64,000 nt of DNA from Aestuariimicrobium soli (GTDB lineage Bacteria; Actinomycetota; Actinomycetes; Propionibacteriales; Propionibacteriaceae), in the NCBI RefSeq assembly GCF_051192575.1, contig NZ_JBPJSQ010000003.1, forward strand, positions 1 through 64,000. Reading direction: 5' to 3'. Each line of letters begins with the position of its first letter. Position 1 is the stretch's first letter. Both the position numbers and the translations under genes were made by a program. Positions 41,762 through 50,758 of the stretch are shown piece by piece. The notes beneath the pieces were generated by a model, which worked only from the letters and a program-made list of their open reading frames with translations, was not told the DNA's origin and did not search any database.

Positions 41762-43149
41762 CGACCGCCCGCCCCTCGTCCGGCTCCCGCTTGGGCGGCG
41801 CCTCGTCCGCCCGCGAGTCGCGGTGCCGAACGCGCATGCTCCATGGCGAGCAGCACGCTGCCCAGGCTGGCCGTTCCGCGCCAGGGCACCACCGGGATGC
41901 CGAGTCGTTCGATGCCCTCGACCACCACCTCGCGCTGCATGCGCCTCAACACCCAGGCCTCGCCCAGGAAGTTGCGGGCATCGCGCAGACCGCGCAGCGC
42001 GCCCAGGCCGGCCGGGTCGCCCAGGCCGGCGGGCAGGGTGTCGACCACGATCACCTCGCCGCCCAGCTGCCGCACCCGCACGAGCTGGTCGACGATGCGG
42101 TCGTCCAACAGCGGGCTGCAGAAGAACACGATCGTGCCCGAACGCACCCGCATCACCGAACGCAACGCCACGTGGTCGGGCACGTCGCGCAGGGCCCGCG
42201 AGAGCACGTCGATCATGATCCGGATCTGCCGGGGGCCGGTGCCGCTGCGCACGTGGCCGACCCGTCGTCCGAGGTCGTGCAGGGCGACCCGGTCGCCGAA
42301 ACCGACGTAGTGCTGCGCGATCGCGGCGACGGCGCGCACGGTGGCGTCGAGGCTCGACGACTGGCCGCGCGGGTCGGTGAGGTCACGCAGCGTGTCGACC
42401 ACGACGAGCACGTCGGTGTCGCGTTCGGTGAAGGTGCTGGTGACGTGCAGCCGCTGGGTGCGCGACGTGACCCGCCAGTTGATCCGGCGCAGCCGGTCGC
42501 CGGGCCGGTACTCGCGAATGTCGGCCAGTTGGGTGCCGTCGCCGCGCACGGACGAGGTGTGTGCCCCCGTCAGTCCGATCGGACGAGCCACCCCGCTGGC
42601 CCCCTCCAGGGTGGCGGCGGCGGGGCGGACGAGCACGTGGGCCGGCTCGGTCGGCAGGGCCGCGCGCCAGGATCCCGACTCGTCCGTCACCTGAACCCCC
42701 GGGCGCTCGGTGGTGTGGCGGCCCCAGCGCAGCGGTTCGAGCCCGACCGTCACCAGACCGGAGCCCTCGTCGTCGGGGGCGGGGGAGTCGAGCACGGCGC
42801 CGTAGGTGGGGTCCCAGGCGGAGTCGACCATGCCCGGCCACTGCACGCCGATCAGGTGACCGCGGGTGTGCGGGGTGACGGCGATGCCCAGGTCGACGCC
42901 CTCGCCCTCGGCCATCGACACCCGTTCGGGAGTGGTGGCAGCGGTCGGCGCGGGAACGTCTGCGCCCGGACGACGCCACCACCCCCAGGCCGCGTGCACC
43001 AGCAGGGGAACCACCAGGATCACCAGATCGGGGCGACGCAGCAGAGCCGCCACCAGCAGCACCACCAGCGAGATGCCGGCGGCGCGGGTGAAGGCGTTGG
43101 TCGGCTCGAACACGGCTCGGGCCGACGATGACCTGCGGGAGGGCGGCAT
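41758..43149 (-). CDS. DUF58 domain protein
   Basis: 463 residues. Two membrane helices near the N-terminus (about 25-55) precede an outside or cytoplasmic region. The DUF58 signature is in IREYRPGDRLRRINWRVTSRTQRLHVTSTF (about 207-236), and a von Willebrand-A-like part follows (TDVLVVVDTLRDL). DUF58 proteins are encoded with MoxR ATPases and are thought to help assemble or activate complexes, often at the cell envelope. The start is 12 bp after the moxR stop. Confidence 0.85.
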   Translation of the reverse strand: MPPSRRSSSARAVFEPTNAFTRAAGISLVVLLVAALLRRPDLVILVVPLLVHAAWGWWRRPGADVPAPTAATTPERVSMAEGEGVDLGIAVTPHTRGHLIGVQWPGMVDSAWDPTYGAVLDSPAPDDEGSGLVTVGLEPLRWGRHTTERPGVQVTDESGSWRAALPTEPAHVLVRPAAATLEGASGVARPIGLTGAHTSSVRGDGTQLADIREYRPGDRLRRINWRVTSRTQRLHVTSTFTERDTDVLVVVDTLRDLTDPRGQSSSLDATVRAVAAIAQHYVGFGDRVALHDLGRRVGHVRSGTGPRQIRIMIDVLSRALRDVPDHVALRSVMRVRSGTIVFFCSPLLDDRIVDQLVRVRQLGGEVIVVDTLPAGLGDPAGLGALRGLRDARNFLGEAWVLRRMQREVVVEGIERLGIPVVPWRGTASLGSVLLAMEHARSAPRLAGGRGAAQAGAGRGAGGR

Positions 43150-43161
43150 GGGACTCGTCCG

Positions 43162-44184
43162 TCAGCGGCGCAGGTCGGAGGCGTCGGGCACCGGCACCTC
43201 GTTGACCACGTTCGCGACGATTCCCTCGGGGGTCACATTGTTCAGCCACAGCTCGGGACGCACGCTCACGCGGTGACCGAGGGCGGGGCCGGCGAGGGCC
43301 TTCACGTCTTCGGGAATCACGTAGTCGCGGCCGTCGAGCAGCGCCTGGGCGCGGGCCACGGTGACCAAGGCGAGCGACCCGCGGGGCGAGGCACCGACCA
43401 GGCTCGACTCGTGCCGGCGGGTGGCGGCGGCCAGCGCGACGGCGTAGCGGCCGACCGACTCGGCGACGTGCACCTCTTCGACGGCCGCCTGCACGGCCAG
43501 CAGTCCCTCGGCGTCGAGCACGGCGTCGACCGACTGGTCTTCGGTCTTGCGGGCGATGCGACGACTGAGCACCTCCCACTCCTCGTCGACGGTGGGGTGG
43601 CCGAAGCTGAGTCGCAGCAGGAAGCGGTCGAGTTGGGCCTCGGGCAGGGGATAGGTGCCCTCGTGTTCGATCGGGTTGGCGGTGGCCAGCACGTGGAACG
43701 GCCGGGGCAGCGCGAAGGTGTGGCCCTCGACGGTGACCTGGTGTTCCTGCATGGCCTCGAGCAGCGCCGACTGGGTCTTCGGGGGGGTGCGGTTGATCTC
43801 GTCCGCGAGCAACAGGCCGGTGAAGATGGGGCCCTCGCGGAAGTCGAACTGCGCCGTGTTCTGGTTGAACAGGTAGCTGCCGGTCAGGTCGGAGGGCAGC
43901 AGGTCGGGCGTGAACTGCGCGCGGGTGAAGTGCAGTCCGAGGGCCTGGGCCAGCGAGCGCGCGGCCAGGGTCTTGCCGAGACCGGGCAGGTCTTCCAGCA
44001 GCACGTGCCCGCCTGCGAGCACCCCCGCCAGCACCTGGGTGAGCTGGGCCCGCTTGCCGACTACGGCACGTTCGACCTGGTCGAGCACGCGGTGCGCGGC
44101 CTCGGTGGCCTGGGCGAGCGGCATCGCGGTGACGGCCTGGGTGCTGGTGCTGGTGGTGCTGCCGGTGCTGGTGGTGGTGCTCAC
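43162..44184 (-). CDS. moxR: MoxR-family AAA+ ATPase
   Basis: 340 residues. Walker A LEDLPGLGKT (63-72), Walker B LLLADEI (124-130), sensor LATANPIEHEG and the arginine-rich second part (RYAVALAAATRRH, SPRGSLAL). MoxR proteins act as chaperones for metal or complex assembly together with the VWA-like DUF58 protein encoded next. The GTG start at 44184 overlaps the preceding stop as GTGA. Its first 20 residues are a Ser/Thr tract encoded by a GGTGCTG-type simple repeat. Confidence 0.9.
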   Translation of the reverse strand: MSTTTSTGSTTSTSTQAVTAMPLAQATEAAHRVLDQVERAVVGKRAQLTQVLAGVLAGGHVLLEDLPGLGKTLAARSLAQALGLHFTRAQFTPDLLPSDLTGSYLFNQNTAQFDFREGPIFTGLLLADEINRTPPKTQSALLEAMQEHQVTVEGHTFALPRPFHVLATANPIEHEGTYPLPEAQLDRFLLRLSFGHPTVDEEWEVLSRRIARKTEDQSVDAVLDAEGLLAVQAAVEEVHVAESVGRYAVALAAATRRHESSLVGASPRGSLALVTVARAQALLDGRDYVIPEDVKALAGPALGHRVSVRPELWLNNVTPEGIVANVVNEVPVPDASDLRR

Positions 44185-44765
44185 AGGTCGCTGATCTCCT
44201 TGAGGTGGCGGTGCAGGGTGGCGCGGTTCAGGGCGCGGGGAGTGACGCCGGGCGCCGGGTAGAGCTGGGCGAACAGGGCGGGGCTGAGCACGGCCCGGGC
44301 GGTGGGTTCCGGGTCGTCGGGGTCGGCCCCGTGCGAGCGGACGAGGCGGTGCTCGGCCACGGCCGCCATCGTCGCCGAGAGCTGGTGGCTCGTGAAGTCT
44401 CGTCCGGGTTGAGCCGACGACATCAGATCGGCGAGCCGCTTGGTGGTGAGGTCTGCCTGGCTGCGGGGGGCGACCACGTCGGCCTGGTGGTGCACCCAGA
44501 TGGGGGTCCAGGCCGGATCGTCGCCGCGGCGCATCACCCAGACGAGCACGCCGACGGTGATCGCGATGACGGCGCAGGGAATGGGGTTGAGGCGCGCACC
44601 CACCGCGGGGCCCGCGACCACCATCACGGCCGTCACCAGCAGGGCGGCGCCCACGTGCTTGGCGAGGGAGAAGACCTCCGCCGCGGGGTCGGATGTTCCG
44701 GTGTGTGCGCCCGTCGAGGGCACCCGCCCCCGCAGCCACGCCAGTCGTGGGCTGGTGCGGCTCAT
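44181..44765 (-). CDS. uncharacterised protein of the MoxR-DUF58-DUF4129 locus
   Basis: 194 residues with two hydrophobic segments (about 37-55 and 58-78) and a soluble C-terminal helical region (ATMAAVAEHRLVRSH, ALFAQLYPAPGV). No named domain recognised. The ATG at 44765 has GGAG five bases upstream; a longer reading to 44849 would add a Thr/Pro-rich stretch of low likelihood. It lies between the DUF4129 and moxR genes, where such loci commonly carry an extra membrane protein. Confidence 0.65.
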   Translation of the reverse strand: MSRTSPRLAWLRGRVPSTGAHTGTSDPAAEVFSLAKHVGAALLVTAVMVVAGPAVGARLNPIPCAVIAITVGVLVWVMRRGDDPAWTPIWVHHQADVVAPRSQADLTTKRLADLMSSAQPGRDFTSHQLSATMAAVAEHRLVRSHGADPDDPEPTARAVLSPALFAQLYPAPGVTPRALNRATLHRHLKEISDL

Positions 44766-44877
44766 CGGACTCCAGTCGGTGGTGCGGGTGGTTGGTGTGG
44801 TGGGGCTGGTGGGGCGGGCGGCGGTGCCCACCCTTGTCACGATACACACGGCCGGCCCGCCAGCCGCGTGGGCGGGG

Positions 44878-45648
44878 CTACTCCGAGATCGGGGCGGACG
44901 ACGCCGGCGCCGCGTTCAGCGCGTCGCGCAGCCGCTCGAGGCACGCGATGGCGCGCTCGCGCTCGTCCTCACCGCGGGAATGGGTCGAGAACATGGCCGC
45001 ACGGTAGAGCCCGGCCAACTCGTGCAGCGCCTCGCGCGGTGCCGCCGTGCTCGCCATCAGGTCGACCACGAACTCGGTGGCCGTCTGCTCCGGGCGACGG
45101 GGCAGGCCCGCCTGCTCGGCGATGCCCTCCAGGCGCCGCCAACATTCCAGGATCGCGTGGTCGACATCGCCCCCCAGCCGCAGCCGCTCGAGGCTGTCGT
45201 CGAACGAGGCGAGCACCTCCTCCTCGTCCGGCTCGGGGGGGATGATCACCTCGGATCGCGCGGCGGTCGCCTTGTGCAGGCGGGTGCCGCGCAGGCGGGA
45301 GGTGACCAGGCGCACCAAGATGCCGATCACGACCAGCACGACCAGTGCGATCAGGAAGGGCACCACGTCGCGCACCCAGGTGGGTGCCGACATCGGGCTG
45401 CGGTTGCTCGGGAACGAGGGTGTACCGATCGGGGTGGGCATGGTGGCCGGCGGCGGCGGGGTGTAGGGGGGCGGGGTGCGGGGTTCCGCGGGCAACAGTT
45501 CGCCGAGTCGCCCCAGCCCCGAGGTCGACGCGAGCGTCACCAGCACGAGCAGGGCCACCACGATGCCCCCGACGGCGGCCAGGCGGCCCCAGCCCCCACG
45601 GCCGGGACGCCCACCGGTGCCCGGCTCGTCCTGCGCGTCATTGCTCAC
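44878..45648 (-). CDS. DUF4129 domain protein
   Basis: 256 residues: one N-terminal membrane helix (about 24-42), a Pro/Thr-rich outside linker, a second helix (91-115), and a cytoplasmic C-terminal DUF4129 region (ILECWRRLEGIAEQAGLPRRPEQTATEFV, then LAGLYRAAMFSTHSR). The family sits with transglutaminase-like and MoxR/DUF58 genes and is tied to envelope processes, mechanism unknown. First gene of the operon running to 41207. The GTG start follows a TAGGGT box by six bases. Confidence 0.82.
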   Translation of the reverse strand: MSNDAQDEPGTGGRPGRGGWGRLAAVGGIVVALLVLVTLASTSGLGRLGELLPAEPRTPPPYTPPPPATMPTPIGTPSFPSNRSPMSAPTWVRDVVPFLIALVVLVVIGILVRLVTSRLRGTRLHKATAARSEVIIPPEPDEEEVLASFDDSLERLRLGGDVDHAILECWRRLEGIAEQAGLPRRPEQTATEFVVDLMASTAAPREALHELAGLYRAAMFSTHSRGEDERERAIACLERLRDALNAAPASSAPISE

Positions 45649-45654
45649 CCGACC

Positions 45655-45660
45655 ACCCTA
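45655..45660 (-). promoter_or_regulatory. -10 box of the DUF4129 operon, leaderless type
   Basis: TAGGGT on the minus strand, six bases before the GTG at 45648. It drives the five-gene MoxR-DUF58 operon. Confidence 0.6.
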
Positions 45661-45710
45661 GCCACACCCACCTCGCGGGAATTCCGATGACCAGCCGGGC
45701 GGCCGCTCAG

Positions 45711-45716
45711 TACAGT
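45711..45716 (+). promoter_or_regulatory. -10 box of the ABC-F gene, leaderless type
   Basis: TACAGT six bases before the GTG at 45723; this decides the start. Confidence 0.55.
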
Positions 45717-45722
45717 GCCCCG

Positions 45723-47405
45723 GTGGGCTACATCGACCTGGCGGGCATCGACTTCTCCCTCCCCGACGGACGGGTGTTGCTGAGCGACATCTCGTTCCGC
45801 GTGGGCGAGGGTGCCATCGTCGCGCTCGTCGGCCCCAACGGAGCCGGCAAGACCACCCTGCTGCGCATCGTGCAGGGCGATCTCGACCCCGACGACGGGG
45901 TGATCTCGCGATCGGGGTCGGTGGGTGTCATGCGCCAGTTCATCGGCCAGATCAGGGACGAGACCACCGTCCGCGATCTGCTGCTCTCGCTGTCGCCGGC
46001 CCGGGTGCGCGCCGCCTCCGAGCAGGTCGACCGGCTCGAACTGCAGCTGATGGACGACGACTCCGAACCCGTGCAGCTGGCCTACGCGACGGCGCTGGCC
46101 GAGTACGCCGATGCCGGCGGCTACGACGCCGAGGTGATCTTCGACGCCTGCTGCACCGCCGCGCTCGGGGTCGGCTACGACCGGGCCCGCTGGCGCGAGG
46201 TCTCGACGCTGTCGGGCGGCGAGCAGAAGCGGTTGGCGCTCGAGGTGCTGCTGCGCGGCAACGACGAGGTGCTGCTGCTCGACGAGCCCGACAACTACCT
46301 CGATGTGCCCGGCAAGCAGTGGCTCGAGGAGCAACTGCGGGCCACCCAGAAGACGGTGCTGCTGGTCAGTCACGATCGTGAATTGCTCGCCAACGCCTCG
46401 ACCAAGGTGGCCGCCCTTGAACTGGGAGCGGCAGGCAACACCCTGTGGGTGCACGGCCACTCGTTCGGCAGTTTTCACGAGGCCCGGGCCGAACGGTTCG
46501 CCCGCCTCGAGGAACTGCGTCGCCGCTGGGACGAGGAGCACGCCAAGCTCAAGCAGCTGGTGCTGACCATGAAGATTCGTGCCGCCAGCAACGACGCCAA
46601 CGCGTCGCGGTACGCCGCGGCCGTCACCCGGCTGGCCAAGTTCGAGGAGGCCGGCCCGCCCACGGCGGTGCCGATCAAGCAGAACGTCTCGATGCGGCTG
46701 GCCGGCGGCCGCACCGCGAAGCGGGCCGTCGTCTGCGAAGACCTCGAGCTGACCGGGCTGATGAAGCCGTTCTCGACCGAGATCTGGTACGGCGACCGCG
46801 TCGGGGTGCTGGGGTCGAACGGCTCGGGCAAGTCACACTTCCTGCGGCTGCTGGCCCGCGGCGGATCGCTGCCGGATTCGTCCAACACGGCCGTCGACCA
46901 CGAGCAGATCGCCCCCGTCGCCCACACCGGCGTCGCCCGGCTGGGGCAGCGGGTTCGTCCGGGCTGGTTCGCGCAGACCAACCGCAAACCGGAACTGATG
47001 GGGCGCACGCTGCTCGAGATCCTGCACCGCGGGGACGATCACCGCGGCGGTCTGGTGCGCGAGGAGGCGGCGCGCAAGCTCGATCGCTACGAGCTGGCGC
47101 AGGCGGCCGAGCAGCCCTACGAGACCCTGTCGGGTGGTCAACAGGCGCGGCTGCAGATCCTGCTGCTCGAGTTGGGTGGCGCCACCATGCTGCTGTTGGA
47201 CGAGCCCACCGACAACCTCGACATCGAGTCGGCGGAGGCGCTCGAGCACGGTCTGGCGTCGTTCGAGGGAACGGTGCTGGCGGTCACCCACGACCGCTGG
47301 TTCGCGCGCGGGTTCGACCGGTTCCTGGTGTTCGGGTCGGACGGGCGGGTGTTCGAGTCCGAGACGCCGGTGTGGGACGAGAAGCGCGTGGTGCGGGCCC
47401 GCTGA
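45723..47405 (+). CDS. ABC-F family ATPase
   Basis: 560 residues with two ATP-binding cassettes and no membrane domain. Cassette 1: GPNGAGKTT (37-45) and LSGGEQKRLALEV. Cassette 2: GSNGSGKSH and LSGGQQARLQILLL. The linker between them is charged helix (LRRRWDEEHAKLKQL). ABC-F proteins act on the ribosome, in translation control or antibiotic resistance. The second Walker A ends in Ser-His rather than Ser-Thr, a minor oddity. The GTG at 45723 is favoured by the TACAGT box; an ATG at 45687 with GCGGGA is the alternative and adds 12 residues. Confidence 0.85.
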   Translation: MGYIDLAGIDFSLPDGRVLLSDISFRVGEGAIVALVGPNGAGKTTLLRIVQGDLDPDDGVISRSGSVGVMRQFIGQIRDETTVRDLLLSLSPARVRAASEQVDRLELQLMDDDSEPVQLAYATALAEYADAGGYDAEVIFDACCTAALGVGYDRARWREVSTLSGGEQKRLALEVLLRGNDEVLLLDEPDNYLDVPGKQWLEEQLRATQKTVLLVSHDRELLANASTKVAALELGAAGNTLWVHGHSFGSFHEARAERFARLEELRRRWDEEHAKLKQLVLTMKIRAASNDANASRYAAAVTRLAKFEEAGPPTAVPIKQNVSMRLAGGRTAKRAVVCEDLELTGLMKPFSTEIWYGDRVGVLGSNGSGKSHFLRLLARGGSLPDSSNTAVDHEQIAPVAHTGVARLGQRVRPGWFAQTNRKPELMGRTLLEILHRGDDHRGGLVREEAARKLDRYELAQAAEQPYETLSGGQQARLQILLLELGGATMLLLDEPTDNLDIESAEALEHGLASFEGTVLAVTHDRWFARGFDRFLVFGSDGRVFESETPVWDEKRVVRAR

Positions 47406-47432
47406 CGTCCCTGGCCGGGCGGTTCGCTGGTC

Positions 47433-48080
47433 TCAGGAGAGTCCGGTGACGATGCCCTGCACCAGGGCGGCGATGTCGGTGGCGTTCGTGCTCGACGAGA
47501 AGAACGACATGTAGGTGTCGTCGGCGCCCTGCAGGAAGCAGTAGTCGAGGTTGTTGTTCGGGTTGGTGCCACAGATCGCCACCCCGATCTTCGTGGGGTT
47601 GTCGACGCGCTGGGTCTCCTGCTGGAAGTCGCTGGCGTCGCCCGCCTCGAAGCGCATCGAGACCGTTCCAGAGGCCGTGTTTCGTCCGTAGTAGCCGTCG
47701 AAGTCGTCGCCGAGGGTGGGGTCGTCGGAGCGGAGGCCCCACTCGTTGTCGAGCACGGACGTGGGCAACTTCTTGCCGCGCAGGGCCACCAGCCCGGCCG
47801 AGTTCTGGGTGGTGGGTTCGTCCGAACTGGGCGGCGAGGTGGGCGTCTGGGAGGTCGGGTTCTGGGAGGTCGGGTCGTCCGACGTGGGCGGTGCGGGCGA
47901 CGTGGGGTTGGCGGCGCTGGTGGACCCGCTGGTGGAGTTGGTCGGGGGGTTCGGCCCGGGCTCACCCTTCAGCTGCTGCAGGCCGAGGGCGACCATCAGC
48001 ACGATGCCGATCACCAGACAGGGGGCGGTGAAGATCACCACCTGCTTGCTGCGCTGCATGTTCTTCTGCATCGTCGTCAC
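47433..48080 (-). CDS. membrane-anchored two-Cys ectodomain protein
   Basis: 215 residues: cytoplasmic lead, one membrane helix (about 13-34), a long Pro/Thr/Ser linker of repeated (P)TSxxPTS units (50-92) and an ectodomain with Cys170 and Cys181 in AICGTNPNNNLDYC, then DDTYMSFFSSS. It is a relative of the proteins at 39531 and 40130. I predict a disulphide. Function unknown. The ATG follows GGAGGTG. Monocistronic, converging on the ABC-F gene. Confidence 0.68.
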   Translation of the reverse strand: MTTMQKNMQRSKQVVIFTAPCLVIGIVLMVALGLQQLKGEPGPNPPTNSTSGSTSAANPTSPAPPTSDDPTSQNPTSQTPTSPPSSDEPTTQNSAGLVALRGKKLPTSVLDNEWGLRSDDPTLGDDFDGYYGRNTASGTVSMRFEAGDASDFQQETQRVDNPTKIGVAICGTNPNNNLDYCFLQGADDTYMSFFSSSTNATDIAALVQGIVTGLS

Positions 48081-48159
48081 CTCCTCTTCCCACAGGATCG
48101 CTGCCAGTTGCTGGCGTCCACGCTAGTCGACGCCGGGGTTGGGGGCCTCGGTTCCCACC

Positions 48160-48165
48160 TAGGCT
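48160..48165 (+). promoter_or_regulatory. -10 box of the MFS gene at 48172, leaderless type
   Basis: TAGGCT six bases before the ATG. Confidence 0.6.
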
Positions 48166-48171
48166 GACCCC

Positions 48172-49359
48172 ATGACCCCCGCCTCCATTCGTCGCGACGT
48201 GGTCACGGTCTTCGCCGTCTACGCGCTCAACGGCGTGCTGATCGGCAGTTGGACGAGCCGCATCCCCGCCCTCAAGGAGCATCTCGCCGTCGATCTGGGC
48301 ACCCTCGGGTTGGTGTTCCTGTGCCTCGGCCTGGGGTCGCTGGTCTCGATGCCGCTCACCGGGTTCGTGCTGAAGAGGCTCACGCCGCGGCAGGTCTCGA
48401 TGATCTGCGTGGTGGCGGCCGCCACCATCTTCTCGGTGCTCACGCAGGTGGTCGGGGTGTGGGCGTTCGCGGGTCTCTACGCGCTGGCGGGTTTCTTCTA
48501 CGGCGCCTGGGACGTGACCATCAACGTGCAGGGTGCTGCCGTCGAGCATGCGTCGGGTCGCACGATCATGCCGGCGCTGCACGGCACCTGGGGCGGCGGC
48601 ATGCTGATCGGCGCCGCCACGGGCACTCTCGTCACCCGGCTCGGCGTCGGCCTCGCACCCCACATTCTGGTGATGCTGCCGCTGGTGGCGGTGCTCACGG
48701 TGGCGGTGGTGTGGACCTGGTCGGACTACCGCGAGCACACCGCCGCCCGCCACGCCGACACCCCGCACACCTCGGCCCGCGGCATCATCGCCCCGGTCGT
48801 GCTGATCGGCATCATGATGCTCTGCTCGACCATCGGTGAGGGCTCGGCCGCCGACTGGATCGCGCTGCAGCTCATCGAGGAGAAGGGCCAGACCGCCTCG
48901 GTGGGGGCCGGCGCCTACACCGTCTACGCGCTCTTCCTCACCCTGTCGCGGCTCGCGGGCTCGCTGGTCATCGCCACCTTCGGACGAGTCAACGCCATCC
49001 GCATCTCGGGCTTCTGCACGGCGGCGGGCGTCGCGTTGATGATCGTCGCCCCGCACGTGGCGGTGAGTTTCGTCGGCGCCGCGCTGTGGGGGGCAGGGCT
49101 CGCGGTCGTCTTCCCGGCAGGCATCTCGGCGGCCAGCGAGATCGGCGGCCGGCACAGCGACCACGCCATCGCGATCGCGTCGACGATGGCCTACGGCGGC
49201 TTCCTGATCGGGCCGGCCCTGCTGGGCGTGATCGCGCACCGGTGGGATCTGAGCACCGCCTTCGTGGTGCCGATGGTGCTGGCGTTGGGCTTCGCCGCCC
49301 TCGCCTTCGCCGCCCGGGAGCGGCGGGCGTCGTCCGTCGTGGAGACTCGTCCGTCGTGA
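48172..49359 (+). CDS. MFS transporter, YbjJ-like
   Basis: 395 residues with twelve hydrophobic segments. VFAVYALNGVLIGSWTSRIPALKEHL in the first helix and loop, and WDVTINVQGAAVEHASGRTIMPALHGTWGGG after helix 4, fit the YbjJ-like branch, in which a (N/D)xxN region precedes a His/Trp-rich loop. The substrate is unknown. The protein at 50759 belongs to the same branch but is diverged. The two genes flank a DUF2207 gene read from the other strand. Confidence 0.8.
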   Translation: MTPASIRRDVVTVFAVYALNGVLIGSWTSRIPALKEHLAVDLGTLGLVFLCLGLGSLVSMPLTGFVLKRLTPRQVSMICVVAAATIFSVLTQVVGVWAFAGLYALAGFFYGAWDVTINVQGAAVEHASGRTIMPALHGTWGGGMLIGAATGTLVTRLGVGLAPHILVMLPLVAVLTVAVVWTWSDYREHTAARHADTPHTSARGIIAPVVLIGIMMLCSTIGEGSAADWIALQLIEEKGQTASVGAGAYTVYALFLTLSRLAGSLVIATFGRVNAIRISGFCTAAGVALMIVAPHVAVSFVGAALWGAGLAVVFPAGISAASEIGGRHSDHAIAIASTMAYGGFLIGPALLGVIAHRWDLSTAFVVPMVLALGFAALAFAARERRASSVVETRPS

Positions 49360-49372
49360 AGGCTGGGACGAA

Positions 49373-50626
49373 CTAGAAGTCGAAGTCGCCGAAGTCGATG
49401 TTCGACACGAAGTCGCCGACGCCGCCGGCGAAGTCGCCCAGGCCGCCCGCGAGGTCGCCGATGTCGGCCATGCCGCCGCCGAGCAGGTCGAGCCCGCCGC
49501 CGTCGAACAGGTCGGCGAAACCACCGTCGCCGAGCATCGCCATGCCGCCGAACAGCAGGTTGTCACCGCCGAGCAGGTCGAACCAGATCAGCCCCTCGAG
49601 AATGTCGAAGCCGTCGGTCTGCAGACCCAGTTCGCGCACCTCGCCGAAGACCTTCGACCAGTGGTCGGCCACGCCGAAGACGATCGCGTAGGGCAGGTAG
49701 CGGCTGAAGATGCCGGCCGCCTCCTCGACCTTGAACTGGCTGGCCTCGGCCGTGGCCAGGTACTTCTTGAACCCCAGCGCCTGGATCTGGGCGGCGGTGC
49801 CGAGCGCGGTGCGGGGAACGCGCGGCTTGAGTCGGGCGCGCAGGAACAGCGAGGAGCCGACCACCAGACCGGCACTGATCAGCGTCCACACCGAGGGGTT
49901 GGCCAGCACCATCAGCGCCGAGAAGCCGATGGCCGCGACGAACCCGATCGTGCCGAGGCAGCCGAAGCCCTTCGCGTCGGGCGACTTCTCGTACCAGCCG
50001 TTGCCGACGGTCTGGGCGTAGAGCGAATCGCGCAACCCCCGGATGTCGTGGCCGCGGGCGCGCACCCACTCGCTCATCAGCACCGATGGGGTGTCGTTGT
50101 CTGATGCGGCCTGGGCGAGGCCGAGCAGGCGGTTCAGCTGGGTGGGGGTCTGCCAGGAGGCCGTGAACAGGCTCTGCATCAGCGCCTGCTCGAAGTCCGA
50201 GAGTCGATCCGCCGGCGCCGGCACCACCCTGGTCACCCGCCAGTCGCGCGCCTTCTTGGTGGGGTCATCGGTGCGGCGCTGATCGGTGTCGACGGCCTCG
50301 ATGTGCACGTGCCCGCGCACGGCCAGGTCAACGATCGTGGCCGTCAGATCGCGCATCTCGGCCTTGCCGTCGACGATGGTGCCCACCAGGCCCGGCCGCG
50401 CCCCGCGGGGTGGGGAGAAGGCCACCGCCACCTCGCCCGAGTACTCGCGTGATCGTCCGCTCACCTTTTCAACGGACGACGGTGCTCCCGCCAGCGGCAC
50501 CATGCCGGGAACGAGCCCGGAGTAGATGCGGTCGCGGTAGAAGCGGTTGGCCACGGCGCCCACGCCGAACAGCACCGCCGAGATCAGGACGGAGATGACG
50601 AGGAAGCCGAGGTCGATGTTCTCCAC
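49373..50626 (-). CDS. DUF2207 family membrane protein
   Basis: 417 residues. One membrane helix at the N-terminus (about 7-25), a central cytoplasmic region (AVRGHVHIEAVDTD, FEQALMQSLF), two more helices (about 217-255) and a long soluble part ending in Gly/Asp/Phe-rich repeats (GGLGDFAGGVGDF). This is the C-terminal half of DUF2207 proteins without their usual large ectodomain. Function unknown. The GTG at 50626 lies six bases after CAGAAT; a GGAGG directly abuts it, too close to be a good ribosome site, so leaderless initiation is favoured. Confidence 0.7.
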   Translation of the reverse strand: MENIDLGFLVISVLISAVLFGVGAVANRFYRDRIYSGLVPGMVPLAGAPSSVEKVSGRSREYSGEVAVAFSPPRGARPGLVGTIVDGKAEMRDLTATIVDLAVRGHVHIEAVDTDQRRTDDPTKKARDWRVTRVVPAPADRLSDFEQALMQSLFTASWQTPTQLNRLLGLAQAASDNDTPSVLMSEWVRARGHDIRGLRDSLYAQTVGNGWYEKSPDAKGFGCLGTIGFVAAIGFSALMVLANPSVWTLISAGLVVGSSLFLRARLKPRVPRTALGTAAQIQALGFKKYLATAEASQFKVEEAAGIFSRYLPYAIVFGVADHWSKVFGEVRELGLQTDGFDILEGLIWFDLLGGDNLLFGGMAMLGDGGFADLFDGGGLDLLGGGMADIGDLAGGLGDFAGGVGDFVSNIDFGDFDF

Positions 50627-50632
50627 GCCTCC

Positions 50633-50638
50633 ATTCTG
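50633..50638 (-). promoter_or_regulatory. possible -10 box of the DUF2207 gene
   Basis: CAGAAT on the minus strand, six bases before the GTG at 50626. First T replaced by C. Confidence 0.4.
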
Positions 50639-50746
50639 TCCGATCGCGCCAATCGCGGGTCGCTGGGTCCCTTTCCGCCGCTCCTCCCCGATCAGTGGCG
50701 GCGCGACCGAACTGAACGGGCGTTCATTGTGACGGCGCACGCGTGA

Positions 50747-50752
50747 GAGAAT
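50747..50752 (+). promoter_or_regulatory. possible -10 box of the MFS gene at 50759
   Basis: GAGAAT six bases before the second of two adjacent GTG codons. First T replaced by G. Confidence 0.35.
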
Positions 50753-50758
50753 CCGGTG

